A stretch of DNA of 64,000 nt from Coprobacillus sp. Lineage in GTDB: Bacteria; Bacillota_I; Bacilli_A; RFN20; CAG-826. Position 1 is the stretch's first letter. Each line of letters begins with the position of its first letter. Made by a program: the position numbers and the translations under genes. The notes beneath the pieces are model-generated. The model was not told where the DNA came from, searched no databases, and saw only the letters and a program-made list of their open reading frames with translations. Positions 35,127 through 44,108 of this stretch are shown here, piece after piece. The stretch lies in NCBI GenBank assembly GCA_021203905.1, contig JAJQAG010000003.1:124001-188000 (forward strand), in the 5' to 3' direction.

Positions 35127-36302
35127 ATGAAAAGAGAAGATATTACTGGACTAATTGTCTATCTCATAATCTTCGCAGTTGTTATTATCTTTGGTGTCAC
35201 GGTTATCAGCACTCATTATGGTGATAGTCTCATGAACCAAGGGATATACATTTTGTATGTCATTGGTGCCATTCTTGTGGGCATCGTTTTTAATGCAATT
35301 TTATATGAGCTAGGACATGTTCTTGGCGGACTGGCTGGCGGGTATAACATCGTCAGTGTCAACATCTTAGGATTCAATCTTTATAAAGATGGGGATAAAG
35401 TAAAATTCCGTTTCCACGGCTTCGATGGTTTTACTGGAGAGACCACAATTGTTCCTAGAGAGAACGCAAAAAAGGAACCACGTCCTGCTTTATATCTCTT
35501 TATGGGCACAATTTTATATGCGATTGAATTGGTGTTAGTTATTGTTTTCTTCTCCATCTATAACTCACAAGGACCCCTAGAAGGACAATATTATCCGGTG
35601 GCCTCTAACACGGTTTACTTCCTCCTTATTGTGGCGGTTATCGGTGGAATAATTGTTTTCTACAATATTCTCCCATTCCATCTCGACTCTATGACTGATG
35701 GTTATAAATTAACGATGACCACTAACAAGGCGAATGCTCAAGCATATAATGCCCTTCTTAAATCCGAATATGATATTGCTCAAGGGAAAGAAAACATTGA
35801 GATCCCAACTTTTGAAAATATTACGAATTTTACCGCAGATCTAAACTTAAATAAGGTTTATGTCTTACTTGATAACAAGCAATTTGAGGAAGCAGAAACT
35901 CTTCTTGACCTTATTATCGCTAACAAAGAAAAGATATCCGCTAAGACATATCTTCGTACCTATGCACAAAAGATCTATATCAACATCGCATATAAGGGCA
36001 AGGACGAAGCTAAAGAGTATTATGATAACGAAGTTCCTCTAGATTTGCGTCGTGAAATATCTCAAGATAACGCAATGCCCTCGATTAGAGCGTATGTTTT
36101 AATGGCGGGTGTCCTTGATCGAAGTCGATCAGAGGTCCTTCTTACGATAGAAAAGAGCAAGAAAGCCTATAAGAGAACTCCAGAAGGAAGAAAGCACACC
36201 GAGTTTGTTCTCTTTAACGAGGCTCTTTTGATGGTGGATGCTCTTCATCCAGATTGGGACCTTAAACATCACTTGCTTCAAGAATCTATTTCAAAAAAAT
36301 AG
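35127..36302 (+). CDS. Site-2-protease-like membrane protein lacking the first zinc histidine
   Basis: A 391-residue protein with four hydrophobic segments near residues 10-30, 37-70, 125-145 and 170-190, followed by a soluble 190-residue tail that is helical and repeat-like (LNLNKVYVLLDNKQFEEAETLL). The second segment contains YELGH where M50 proteases have HExxH: Tyr60 replaces the first histidine, while Glu61 and His64 stay. The later motif NILPFHLDSMTDGYKL near 180 resembles the third-ligand NxxPxxxxDG motif. So it belongs to the M50 fold but may be an inactive, or altered, protease. AAAGGCGG precedes the ATG; a terminator follows. Confidence 0.72.
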   Translation: MKREDITGLIVYLIIFAVVIIFGVTVISTHYGDSLMNQGIYILYVIGAILVGIVFNAILYELGHVLGGLAGGYNIVSVNILGFNLYKDGDKVKFRFHGFDGFTGETTIVPRENAKKEPRPALYLFMGTILYAIELVLVIVFFSIYNSQGPLEGQYYPVASNTVYFLLIVAVIGGIIVFYNILPFHLDSMTDGYKLTMTTNKANAQAYNALLKSEYDIAQGKENIEIPTFENITNFTADLNLNKVYVLLDNKQFEEAETLLDLIIANKEKISAKTYLRTYAQKIYINIAYKGKDEAKEYYDNEVPLDLRREISQDNAMPSIRAYVLMAGVLDRSRSEVLLTIEKSKKAYKRTPEGRKHTEFVLFNEALLMVDALHPDWDLKHHLLQESISKK

Positions 36303-36321
36303 GAAAATTGATTAAAAAACA

Positions 36322-36349
36322 AAGCCAATTCCCAGTGAATTGGTTTTTT
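36322..36349 (+). terminator. Intrinsic terminator
   Basis: CCAATTC-CCAGT-GAATTGG stem with TTTTTT after it; closes the M50-like gene. Confidence 0.85.
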
Positions 36350-36359
36350 AATGCAAAAA

Positions 36360-36595
36360 AAATAGTGGCCCTTGAATGACATTATTATTAGAGAAAGGAG
36401 GAAAGGGCCACTATTTCAAGAAAGGAGTTTTATAACACACCTTATATTGCTTATGAATTATTATGCCATTATGTTAGCACCTTTCTTTATGAAAGAAAAG
36501 ACCTATTTATTGATTAAGGAAAAAAGGGGGTGCCTTTTATTCTCTTTTGGGGGTTATACTTATTGTGTAATCCAAGAGAATAAAGGAGGAGATTC
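36360..36595 (+). promoter_or_regulatory. Structured leader of the DUF3784-mgtA operon
   Basis: Noncoding stretch with several strong hairpins. Arms AAATAGTGGCCCTT (36360-36373) and AAGGGCCACTATTT (36403-36416) form a perfect 14-bp stem with a 29-base loop. GCACC (near 36477) pairs with GGTGC (near 36529) around an inner TTTCTTT-ATG-AAAGAAA hairpin. A last stem pairs 36533-36550 with 36572-36586 and takes in the AAAGG of the operon's ribosome site AAAGGAGG (36582-36589). A 48-codon frame (ATG at 36453) ends in an ATGA overlap with the next gene but has no good ribosome site. It does not match the M-box riboswitch. On the minus strand the first stem ends in eight Ts, so it could instead terminate an antisense RNA. 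Confidence 0.55.
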
Positions 36596-36925
36596 ATGAA
36601 CATTACTTGCCTTGCGTTCGGAGCGGTCATTATTATCTTTGGAATCCTTTTCTTTGTTGGGAAACTCCATAAATACTTTTCTTTTTGGAAAAAGATGAGC
36701 TTCGAAGAGAGAAGCAAGATCAATATTAAGGCCATATCTCACAATATCGGACTTGTTCTTTTCGTTTGTGGTGCAATCTTACTAGCCGCAGGTTTATGGT
36801 CCTTCTTCTATAGCAAGTTATTCATTTGGTTCATGATTGGGTGGGTTGTCATCACAGTCATGGATTTTGCCTATCTAACAAAGAGCAAGCGCTTCCTTAA
36901 TAATAGTGAGGTGATTAAGAAATGA
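36596..36925 (+). CDS. DUF3784-like small membrane protein
   Basis: A 109-residue protein with three hydrophobic helices (about 3-22, 50-75, 78-97). The linker [19 protein letters not shown] resembles the DUF3784 family of Firmicutes, whose function is unknown. AAAGGAGGAG precedes the ATG and its 3' end overlaps mgtA by four bases, so it is translated with the magnesium pump. A role as an accessory or regulatory partner of the pump is inferred from that coupling only. Confidence 0.72.
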   Translation: MNITCLAFGAVIIIFGILFFVGKLHKYFSFWKKMSFEERSKINIKAISHNIGLVLFVCGAILLAAGLWSFFYSKLFIWFMIGWVVITVMDFAYLTKSKRFLNNSEVIKK

Positions 36926-39690
36926 GCGAGAAGAAACAAAAGGTTAATAAAAAGCTCGCTCAAGAGAGAGCCGCAAAGAGAAGAGAAAACGATGTTATCC
37001 TTGGTAGAGCGGCGCGTGCCCCTATCGAAGATTTATATGAGCAATATCACACCTCTTATCATGGCTTGACCGAAGATCAGGTTGATGAGAACCGGGAACA
37101 ATATGGGAGCAATAAAGTAAGCAAAGAAAAGCAAAAAAGTGCGTTTCGCAGACTTTTAAGTGCTTTTGCGGATCCGTTTACTATTATTTTGTTTGTATTA
37201 TTAATCGTTTCTTGTATTACCGACATGATTCTTCCTAGTTTCTCTTTATGGGGAACCACTCCTGATGATTTTGACTATCTCACCGCAATTATTATTGCGG
37301 TTATGATTCTTGCTTCCGCTCTTTTACGATTTGTTCAGGAATCTCGAAGCGGTAATGCTACCGCTAAACTCCTTGATATGATTACCACGACATGTGCTAT
37401 TACCCGTATTGGAGATGGCAAGAAAGAAATTCCTCTTGATGATGTTGTAGTGGGTGATATTGTCTCTTTGTCTAATGGTGATATGATTCCGGCGGATTGC
37501 CGTGTTATTGAAGCAAAAGATTTATACATTTCTCAAGCCCCCCTTACAGGGGAAAGTGAACCAATAGAGAAAACTCCTGACCAAGAGAAAGGTCGTAAGA
37601 GCATCTCAGACTATGGAAATATAGTCCTGATGGGCTCTAATGTTCTTTCTGGTAGCGCAAAAGCGATAGTTATTGCTACCGGGGACAACACTTTATTTGG
37701 AACCATGGCAAAAGATGTTTCTGGTGATAGTGTGGAAACAAGTTTTACCAAAGGTGTCAACGCCGTTAGTTGGCTATTAATTAGATTTATGCTTGTCATG
37801 GTGCCCGTTGTTTTCCTCATTAATGGCTTTACAAAATGGGATTGGATTAGTGCTTTCTTGTTTGCGATTTCTATTGCAGTGGGTCTTACCCCTGAGATGC
37901 TGCCGATGATTGTCACCACCTGCCTTGCTAAGGGTGGAGTGGCGATGAGCAGGAAGAAAACTATCGTCAAAAACCTGAATTCTATACAGAATTTCGGAGC
38001 AATGGACATACTATGTACAGATAAAACCGGCACCTTAACACAAGATCAAATCATCTTACAATATCACATGAATGTGCACGGAGAAGAAGATACTCGTGTG
38101 CTGCGGCACGCCTATTTGAACAGTTATTTTCAGACTGGATATAAGAATCTGATGGATCTCGCTATCATTAGAAAAACCGAGGAGATGGAAGCAAAAGACC
38201 ATTCCCTTGTCGATCTTTCTGAAAACTATACGAAAGTGGATGAAATCCCCTTTGATTTTGTGAGACGCCGTCTCACCACGGTCGTGATGGATAAGAACGG
38301 AAAAACACAAATGGTGACAAAAGGCGCGATGGAAGAGATGTTATCTATCTGCTCCTATGCTGAATATAACGGAGTTATAGAACCTTTAACTAAAGAATTA
38401 AAGAGCGAAGTTCATAAAACGTGTGATCGTTTGTCTGAACAAGGATTCCGTGTTTTGTGTTTGGCACAAAAATCTGATCCTAAACCCATAGGAGTATTTG
38501 ATGAAGAAGAGGAGGAAGATATGGTCCTCCTTGGTTTTCTTGCCTTCCTTGATCCTCCTAAAGAAACATCTAAAGAGGCTATTGCCGCTTTAAGAGCCCA
38601 CGGGGTGACCACCAAGATTCTTACTGGTGATAACGAAAAGGTTACAAAGACTGTATGTGCGCAGGTTGGTCTTGAAGTTCGTAACATGTTAAAAGGCAAT
38701 CAAATTGCGAAGATGAGTGATGCAGAACTCGCAAAAAGAGTGGAAACTACACAGGTTTTTGCAAAATTAACCCCCGATCAAAAAGCGAGAATTGTTACTT
38801 GTCTTCGAGATAATGGTCACATTGTTGGCTTCATGGGTGATGGCATTAATGATGCTGCCGCCATGAAGAGTAGCGATATTGGTATTTCTGTCGATAATGC
38901 GGTTGATATTGCTAAAGAAAGTGCAGACATAATTCTTCTTGAGAAGGATTTAATGGTTTTAGAGAATGGTGTTGTTGAAGGCCGTAAGACTTATGGAAAC
39001 ATGATTAAATACATTAAGCTTACAGCTTCCTCTAACTTTGGTAATGCCCTTTCTGTTCTCGTGGCTTCTGCCTTTTTACCATTCTTGCCCATGATGAGTA
39101 TTCAGATTCTCTTATTGAATCTTATTTATGATCTCTGCTGCACATCTATTCCTTGGGATAACATGGACAAAGAATTCCTGGAGAAACCACGAACATGGGA
39201 TGCCTCCACGGTTGGAAGCTTTATGCTGTGGTTTGGCCCAGTCAGCTCTATCTTTGACTTTTTGACCTTCTTGATGATGTATTTTGTCTTCTGTCCAATC
39301 TTTGTTTCCGATGGACACCTTTATAATGAGCTTGCATCATTCTATACAGGCGAGACTCTTGCGAGTATGGAAACCCAGTATATGATGATGTTCCAGGCCG
39401 GTTGGTTTGTCTTGAGCATGTGGACACAGAGTCTCGTTATTCATATGATTAGGTCTCCAAAGATCCCGTTTATTCAATCTCGTGCCTCCTCTGCGGTTAC
39501 GATTGCCACGCTTCTAGGAGTGGGCTTATGCACCGCGATACCATTTATACCTGGTCTAAACAGTGCCTTTGGATTTGTTTCTTTACCGGGGATGTTCTTT
39601 GTGTATCTCATCCCTTGTGTCATCCTTTACATGTGTCTAGCGCAGCTGATTAAGAAGGCATATATCAAGCGTTATGGAGAACTGCTATAA
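36922..39690 (+). CDS. mgtA: Magnesium-translocating P-type ATPase
   Basis: P3B-type ATPase importing Mg2+ across the membrane. The 922-residue pump has a basic N-terminus, TGES loop ([11 protein letters not shown]), the family-specific core [19 protein letters not shown], the phosphorylation site [13 protein letters not shown] with Asp near residue 367, and the hinge [21 protein letters not shown]. Ten membrane helices fit the family. It overlaps the DUF3784 gene by four bases; the next gene begins directly after its TAA. The leader upstream could control it, as 5' leaders do for enterobacterial mgtA, though no similarity to those is seen. Confidence 0.95.
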   Translation: MSEKKQKVNKKLAQERAAKRRENDVILGRAARAPIEDLYEQYHTSYHGLTEDQVDENREQYGSNKVSKEKQKSAFRRLLSAFADPFTIILFVLLIVSCITDMILPSFSLWGTTPDDFDYLTAIIIAVMILASALLRFVQESRSGNATAKLLDMITTTCAITRIGDGKKEIPLDDVVVGDIVSLSNGDMIPADCRVIEAKDLYISQAPLTGESEPIEKTPDQEKGRKSISDYGNIVLMGSNVLSGSAKAIVIATGDNTLFGTMAKDVSGDSVETSFTKGVNAVSWLLIRFMLVMVPVVFLINGFTKWDWISAFLFAISIAVGLTPEMLPMIVTTCLAKGGVAMSRKKTIVKNLNSIQNFGAMDILCTDKTGTLTQDQIILQYHMNVHGEEDTRVLRHAYLNSYFQTGYKNLMDLAIIRKTEEMEAKDHSLVDLSENYTKVDEIPFDFVRRRLTTVVMDKNGKTQMVTKGAMEEMLSICSYAEYNGVIEPLTKELKSEVHKTCDRLSEQGFRVLCLAQKSDPKPIGVFDEEEEEDMVLLGFLAFLDPPKETSKEAIAALRAHGVTTKILTGDNEKVTKTVCAQVGLEVRNMLKGNQIAKMSDAELAKRVETTQVFAKLTPDQKARIVTCLRDNGHIVGFMGDGINDAAAMKSSDIGISVDNAVDIAKESADIILLEKDLMVLENGVVEGRKTYGNMIKYIKLTASSNFGNALSVLVASAFLPFLPMMSIQILLLNLIYDLCCTSIPWDNMDKEFLEKPRTWDASTVGSFMLWFGPVSSIFDFLTFLMMYFVFCPIFVSDGHLYNELASFYTGETLASMETQYMMMFQAGWFVLSMWTQSLVIHMIRSPKIPFIQSRASSAVTIATLLGVGLCTAIPFIPGLNSAFGFVSLPGMFFVYLIPCVILYMCLAQLIKKAYIKRYGELL

Positions 39691-39921
39691 ATGATAACGA
39701 TTTATTTAACATGGAATGAATTCTGGGAAAACATATTTGGTACTCATGAACTGTGGGGATTAAATATGGGATTTTGGGTTGGGATCGTTGTCACGATTAT
39801 TTTAGTGGTTGTTTTAATATCAGTAACCTTTGCTTTAGCCAGACACCCAAAACAACCAAAGGTAGAAAAAGTAAAAAAAGCTAAGAATAAAAGAGCACAA
39901 AAGAAAGTAAAGGCTCAATAA
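39691..39921 (+). CDS. Tiny single-span membrane protein downstream of mgtA
   Basis: 76 residues: an N-terminal amphipathic part (WNEFWENIFGTHELWG), one membrane helix (about 27-50) and a strongly basic cytosolic tail rich in Lys (KVEKVKKAKNKRAQKKVKAQ). No family recognised. Its ATG follows the mgtA stop directly (TAAATG), so it is co-translated. Small membrane proteins regulate MgtA stability in enterobacteria; a similar role is possible but inferred from position only. Confidence 0.7.
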   Translation: MITIYLTWNEFWENIFGTHELWGLNMGFWVGIVVTIILVVVLISVTFALARHPKQPKVEKVKKAKNKRAQKKVKAQ

Positions 39922-39922
39922 G

Positions 39923-40117
39923 ATGTCGAGAGCAGGATATATATGGACCATTGTTGGTGTAGTCGTTGTCGTTCTTGCAGTAGTGGTTATAGCATTTCTT
40001 ATTTCTTATAGGAGACGCAAGGGTATCGTCAGCAAAAAGAAAACCATTGATCCTAAGCCCCCACTTAAGGAGCGACTTAAAAACAAAAAAGAATCCAATA
40101 ATCAAGACGAAAAATAA
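39923..40117 (+). CDS. Tiny single-span membrane protein, last gene of the mgt operon
   Basis: 64 residues: one Val-rich membrane helix (about 8-28), then RRRKG and a long Lys/Pro tail. The layout is the same as in the preceding gene, only one base away, but the sequences are not obviously related. It ends at a bidirectional terminator. Function unknown. Confidence 0.68.
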   Translation: MSRAGYIWTIVGVVVVVLAVVVIAFLISYRRRKGIVSKKKTIDPKPPLKERLKNKKESNNQDEK

Positions 40118-40143
40118 AAAAATCCGCAAACGCGGGTTTTTAT
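40116..40143. terminator. Bidirectional intrinsic terminator
   Basis: AAAAATCCGC / GCGGGTTTTT stem with AAAC loop; serves the mgt operon and the convergent tldD-tldE-hydrolase operon. Confidence 0.75.
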
Positions 40144-41237
40144 TCTCGTTTTTTCTTGTCTTCTTTTAGCAATTCCTTGTTTTGTTTTCTCTCTTCTTTA
40201 AAGATGCTGAGAAAGAGTTGTAGTGATTTTTTGGCGTTTATATCTCTTCCATATTGGTAAGTTGAAATTAATGAACGAACAAGTTTTACTGGACGGGTAA
40301 GCAAATCACCGAGACTTTCCTCATCCATTTGCTCGGCAAAGTATTTGACTTGTTCCACAAGCAGTTTCTTTTCTTTTTCATCAAATTCATCTAAGAAGCG
40401 GTCAAGAGTCTTTTTAAGACTCTTAGCTCTGCTTGATATTGATTTCAGATAGACAAATTGTCCATTTTTCATTATCCAGTTAAAGGGGTCGTGCTGTGTC
40501 ATTCCTTTGGCCCTTGAGTCTATGACCTTATATGGAATGCCGTTTTCTAAAAGATTGCCAACTAGGCAGTATTGCGGGACAAACTTTTTAATTATTTCTG
40601 TTCCTTTCTTGGCGTGTAGTTTTTTATCAAAGTTAGGTCCATCAAAATCATAGATGACCTCCACTCGTTTAAGTTCCTTCCTTTTTAGGGCGTATGCACA
40701 GTAGGCCGCAACATTTCCACCTTTGGAGTGGCCGGCGATATAAAAATGATAGCCCTTTCCGTAGTTTTCTATGACATTTTGGGCATATTCCGCTCCTAAT
40801 TTGTCTGCGGGCATAATCTTTAAGGTTGTTAGTTCAATATCCTCAATCCATCCACAGAGGTCTGAAGTTGTTCCACGAAAACATATGATTACGGTTTTAG
40901 AAACTTCATCCACGAATGTACATGCAAAGAACTGGATGTTGTTTTCTTGATCAAACTTATGTTCTATTCCTCTCAAGATAAAGTGTTTAAAACGGGGGGA
41001 GTCCGCTAAAGCGGGAACAAATCTTTGATTAGCAAAAATGCATGATGTGCCCCTGTTTATTTCTCTAAGATTCGCGTTTATATCTTGGATAGTGAAGTCT
41101 TTAGTGATTTCTATCCTTTCATAATAGAGATATGAAAGCATGGCAAAGACAAGAGCATCTCTTTCATCTATTGGCTGCATTAAAACACTCTCGGTGGAGT
41201 ATTTCTTCACATAATCTATAATGCTTTCTTTCGCCAT
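40140..41237 (-). CDS. Mbeg1-like (DUF2974) alpha/beta hydrolase
   Basis: A 365-residue cytosolic protein of the lipase-like alpha/beta-hydrolase fold. It has the nucleophile elbow IAGHSKGGNVAAY with Ser at the catalytic position, the oxyanion-type segment IICFRGTTSDLCGW, and FDGPNFDK after the elbow, as in the Mbeg1-like/DUF2974 family common in gut Firmicutes. The natural substrate is unknown. It begins 3 bases after tldE and ends at a terminator, the third gene of that operon. Confidence 0.82.
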   Translation of the reverse strand: MAKESIIDYVKKYSTESVLMQPIDERDALVFAMLSYLYYERIEITKDFTIQDINANLREINRGTSCIFANQRFVPALADSPRFKHFILRGIEHKFDQENNIQFFACTFVDEVSKTVIICFRGTTSDLCGWIEDIELTTLKIMPADKLGAEYAQNVIENYGKGYHFYIAGHSKGGNVAAYCAYALKRKELKRVEVIYDFDGPNFDKKLHAKKGTEIIKKFVPQYCLVGNLLENGIPYKVIDSRAKGMTQHDPFNWIMKNGQFVYLKSISSRAKSLKKTLDRFLDEFDEKEKKLLVEQVKYFAEQMDEESLGDLLTRPVKLVRSLISTYQYGRDINAKKSLQLFLSIFKEERKQNKELLKEDKKKRE

Positions 41238-41240
41238 TTA

Positions 41241-42563
41241 TTAGTCTTCTTTTGATGCAACAAGGAGTTTCTTCACCACAAGTGAAGGAGTCTCACATCC
41301 ACTATCAGTGAGTTTTAGATCAGAACCAACTTCACAGACATCCTTAAAGAGTTCAAAGAGATTACCACTAATGGTTATTAAATCAAGTGGTTGACTAATC
41401 TTTCCGTTTTTAATAAGGAATCCTGTGGATTGTAGAGAAAAGTCACCATTTTGTTGATTAATGCCTTGGAATCCTTCAACTTCAGTAATATAGACTCCAT
41501 CTCCAACCCTTTCCGCTAATTCATCAAGGGTTCTTCTTCCTGGTCTTACAGAGATAAAAGCCGTGGATATTCCAGTTTTACTTCCTCTTCCAAAACCATT
41601 GCCAGTAGATGTCACCCCATCTTTTGCGGCGGTTGTGAGGTTATATAAGTAATTTGAAAGAATTCCATATTTGATGATGGGTTTGTCGTAGCATGCGACC
41701 CCTTCATCATCAAAATATCTTCCAAAGACATTGTGTTTTAAAGGTTGATCGATAACAGACAACTTCTTAGAAGCAACTTCTTTTCCCTTCTTATCCGCCC
41801 ACATGCTAGTTCCTTTTTGAATATTTTCACTGGAGGCATGGTCTAGATAAACAGAAAGAAGCTCTGCAACTACATCTTGTTTAAGAATAGCCTTATATTT
41901 CTTTGTCTCACATGTTGTTCCCCCGAGTTTAGAGAGACCATCATGGACACAGTTTGCGGCAAGAGTATCGATATCTATATCTGAGAACTTGTTTGAGATA
42001 ATGTAATCAGAACCCGTCTTAACAACATCTCTCTCTTTAACATATGCTCCAGCATAAAGCATAAAATAATTGGCCTTTTGCGAGAGTTTTAATCCTTTTG
42101 AGTTGATTATTGTGTAGCTTTCGCTTGTTTCAGAATAGGAAACCTCCACTCTATTTACTCTTAAATCAGCATCCTTTATTTTGTCGTTTAATCTGATGAG
42201 CAAATTTATTTTTACTGAAGGATCTATGGTTTCAAGAGTTTTATCGTAAACATTGAATTTGTGGTATTTCTCGCTTCCTTCATAGATAAAGACCGGATCA
42301 TCATTTTGAATAATTGAAGCGTTTTCAATAATCTCGTCTGTGACCTCATCTATTAAGGAATTTGACCAGTGATCTAGAGAAACCGTTCCCGCTTTGCCGC
42401 GATAAATGCCTTTTGCGGTCACGCTTGTTCCATCCGCAACCTGGTATTCTAGGACTTGTCCTTCAAAGACTTCCACTCGCATCGTGTAGTGAGTAGCAAT
42501 AATTAACTGAGAATCAGTAATTCCCTTTTCGCTGGCGGTTAAAAAGAACTTATCGTATTTCAT
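41241..42563 (-). CDS. tldE: TldE/PmbA-family metalloprotease partner
   Basis: TldE (PmbA) is the non-catalytic partner of TldD in a heterodimeric protease that trims unfolded or ribosomally made peptides in the cytosol. The 440-residue protein has the paired family layout (FFLTASEKGITDSQLI N-terminus; SNKFSDIDIDTLA; FGRGSKTGIS; VEGFQGINQQNGDFSLQSTGFLI), but no HExxxH metal motif. It overlaps tldD by four bases. Confidence 0.9.
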   Translation of the reverse strand: MKYDKFFLTASEKGITDSQLIIATHYTMRVEVFEGQVLEYQVADGTSVTAKGIYRGKAGTVSLDHWSNSLIDEVTDEIIENASIIQNDDPVFIYEGSEKYHKFNVYDKTLETIDPSVKINLLIRLNDKIKDADLRVNRVEVSYSETSESYTIINSKGLKLSQKANYFMLYAGAYVKERDVVKTGSDYIISNKFSDIDIDTLAANCVHDGLSKLGGTTCETKKYKAILKQDVVAELLSVYLDHASSENIQKGTSMWADKKGKEVASKKLSVIDQPLKHNVFGRYFDDEGVACYDKPIIKYGILSNYLYNLTTAAKDGVTSTGNGFGRGSKTGISTAFISVRPGRRTLDELAERVGDGVYITEVEGFQGINQQNGDFSLQSTGFLIKNGKISQPLDLITISGNLFELFKDVCEVGSDLKLTDSGCETPSLVVKKLLVASKED

Positions 42564-43957
42564 TCTAGTTTTCCTCCTCTACCGCCAACAAGGCAATGCT
42601 TAAGACGGAGTGTTGGTTGGCCAACATTAACATTAACCCAACCGGATGCCGCGCCACAGACACCGCCTTCAAGAGCAAGGTCGTTTCCTACCATATCTAT
42701 CTCTTTGAGAATTTCATAACCTTTACCGATGAGGATTGCGCCTCTTACAGGTTCACATACCTTCCCATCTCTGATGATATAGGCTTCGCTACAAGAGAAA
42801 TTAAACTCTCCTGTTCCTGGGTTCACGCTTCCGCCGAGGAAAGAGACAGCATAAAGACCAAGCTTTGTATCCCTAATAATCTCTTCAGGAGTGGAATCAC
42901 CGGCTTCTATGTAAGTATTTGACATTCTTGATGTGGGGGAATAGGTGTAGTTTTGTCTTCGACACGCTCCGTTTCCACTCTTACCCATCTTTCGTCCGTT
43001 AAATTCATCAATCATATAACCAGTGAGAATACCATCTTTGATAAGTTGTCTCTTTTCTCCAAGATTTCCTTCGTCATCGATGTCAATTGATCCCCATTCA
43101 TGTGGGATTGTAGAATCATCCACTGCGGAAACAATAGGAGAGGCAATTTGTTTACCATCTTTTCCGCAGAAACACGAAATACCAAGGCCGATAGATGACG
43201 CTTCAAGGGGATGTCCACATGACTCATGGAATAAGACCCCGCCAAAACCATTACCAATAACCACTGGCATAACTCCACTTGGGCATTCTTTTGCTCCTAA
43301 GAGCATGATGACTCTATCAATAGCGTCTTTGGTTTTCTTCCTGATGTTATCTTCTTTGAATGATGAGATATCATTCTGATATCTATCTATCATTGTGGCG
43401 GTCTCAAAACCCTTGTCATCCATGCCCACAAGGGCTCCGACGAGCGTGGCGTATTCTTGGTGTCTTGTAAAGTATTGTGATTTAGAGTTATAGATAGTGA
43501 CTTGTTGTCTATTTGTGGAGAAGGTCACATTATATCTTACGATTCTTGTGTCATAGTTCTTCTTAATCTCGTCGATGACGATATTAATTAAGTGTAACTT
43601 CTCTCCTTGAGAGACATTATCATAAGATCGCACTACCTTGTTTCTATTCTTGTAGTTGACCTTATTTAGTTCTTTAACACTAATGATTTGTCGATCATTA
43701 AAAGACTTAGACAATGTTGTGGCTAAGTTAAGTAGTCCCTTTTTTGAGAGATCGTTTGTGTATCCATAGACACTTCGATCACCTTTAAGGATACGAATAC
43801 CCACGCCATCAAGATAAGATGAGGATGTTGAGTCTATTTCATCTTTTTCACTTCTTATAGAAGTGGTGTGGCTATGTTCCTCATAGATCTCGCTGTAATC
43901 CCCTCCTGTAGAAAGGGCTTTATTAAGGATTTCTATAGCTAAGGTTTTGCTGATCAT
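42560..43957 (-). CDS. tldD: TldD-family metalloprotease
   Basis: Catalytic subunit of the TldD-TldE protease, which in enterobacteria matures microcin B17 and degrades CcdA. The 465-residue protein contains the metal and catalytic motif FHESCGHPLEASS (HExxxH) near residue 242, and the conserved C-terminal GxCG-like ligand region EGGVCGAASGWVNVNVGQPTLRL (442-464). ATG at 43957 is chosen because GGGAG lies 9 bases upstream; a GTG at 43966 is less likely. No peptide precursor is recognised nearby. Confidence 0.92.
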   Translation of the reverse strand: MISKTLAIEILNKALSTGGDYSEIYEEHSHTTSIRSEKDEIDSTSSSYLDGVGIRILKGDRSVYGYTNDLSKKGLLNLATTLSKSFNDRQIISVKELNKVNYKNRNKVVRSYDNVSQGEKLHLINIVIDEIKKNYDTRIVRYNVTFSTNRQQVTIYNSKSQYFTRHQEYATLVGALVGMDDKGFETATMIDRYQNDISSFKEDNIRKKTKDAIDRVIMLLGAKECPSGVMPVVIGNGFGGVLFHESCGHPLEASSIGLGISCFCGKDGKQIASPIVSAVDDSTIPHEWGSIDIDDEGNLGEKRQLIKDGILTGYMIDEFNGRKMGKSGNGACRRQNYTYSPTSRMSNTYIEAGDSTPEEIIRDTKLGLYAVSFLGGSVNPGTGEFNFSCSEAYIIRDGKVCEPVRGAILIGKGYEILKEIDMVGNDLALEGGVCGAASGWVNVNVGQPTLRLKHCLVGGRGGKLE

Positions 43958-44045
43958 CTTTATCACTCCCTTCGTTATATGCAGATTTAATTATAAATTA
44001 ACCACTTAGTTTTTAAAACTAATATATCTTGACTTGAACAACACT

Positions 44046-44067
44046 TTTTTGAAAATATTTTCAAAAA
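44046..44067 (+). promoter_or_regulatory. 22-bp perfect palindrome in the lipoprotein promoter
   Basis: Arms TTTTTGAAAA and TTTTCAAAAA flank TA. It covers the spacer and -10 region of a likely promoter (TTGAAC 44034-44039; TATTTT 44056-44061). A second, 17-bp palindrome (TTAGTTTT/AAAACTAA) lies at 44006-44022 between this promoter and tldD. Confidence 0.55.
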
Positions 44068-44108
44068 GGAAGAAAAATAGTAAAATAACTTTTAAGGATG
44101 TGGAAGAT

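Noticed and set aside
36303-36595. M-box magnesium riboswitch
   Set aside because: None of the conserved M-box core sequence is visible, although the location before mgtA made it a candidate.
36372-36599. 75-codon frame upstream of the DUF3784 gene
   Set aside because: Starts at TTG without a ribosome site and spans the hairpins. Only its last 48 codons (ATG at 36453) could be a leader peptide, so it is mentioned with the leader and not listed as a gene.
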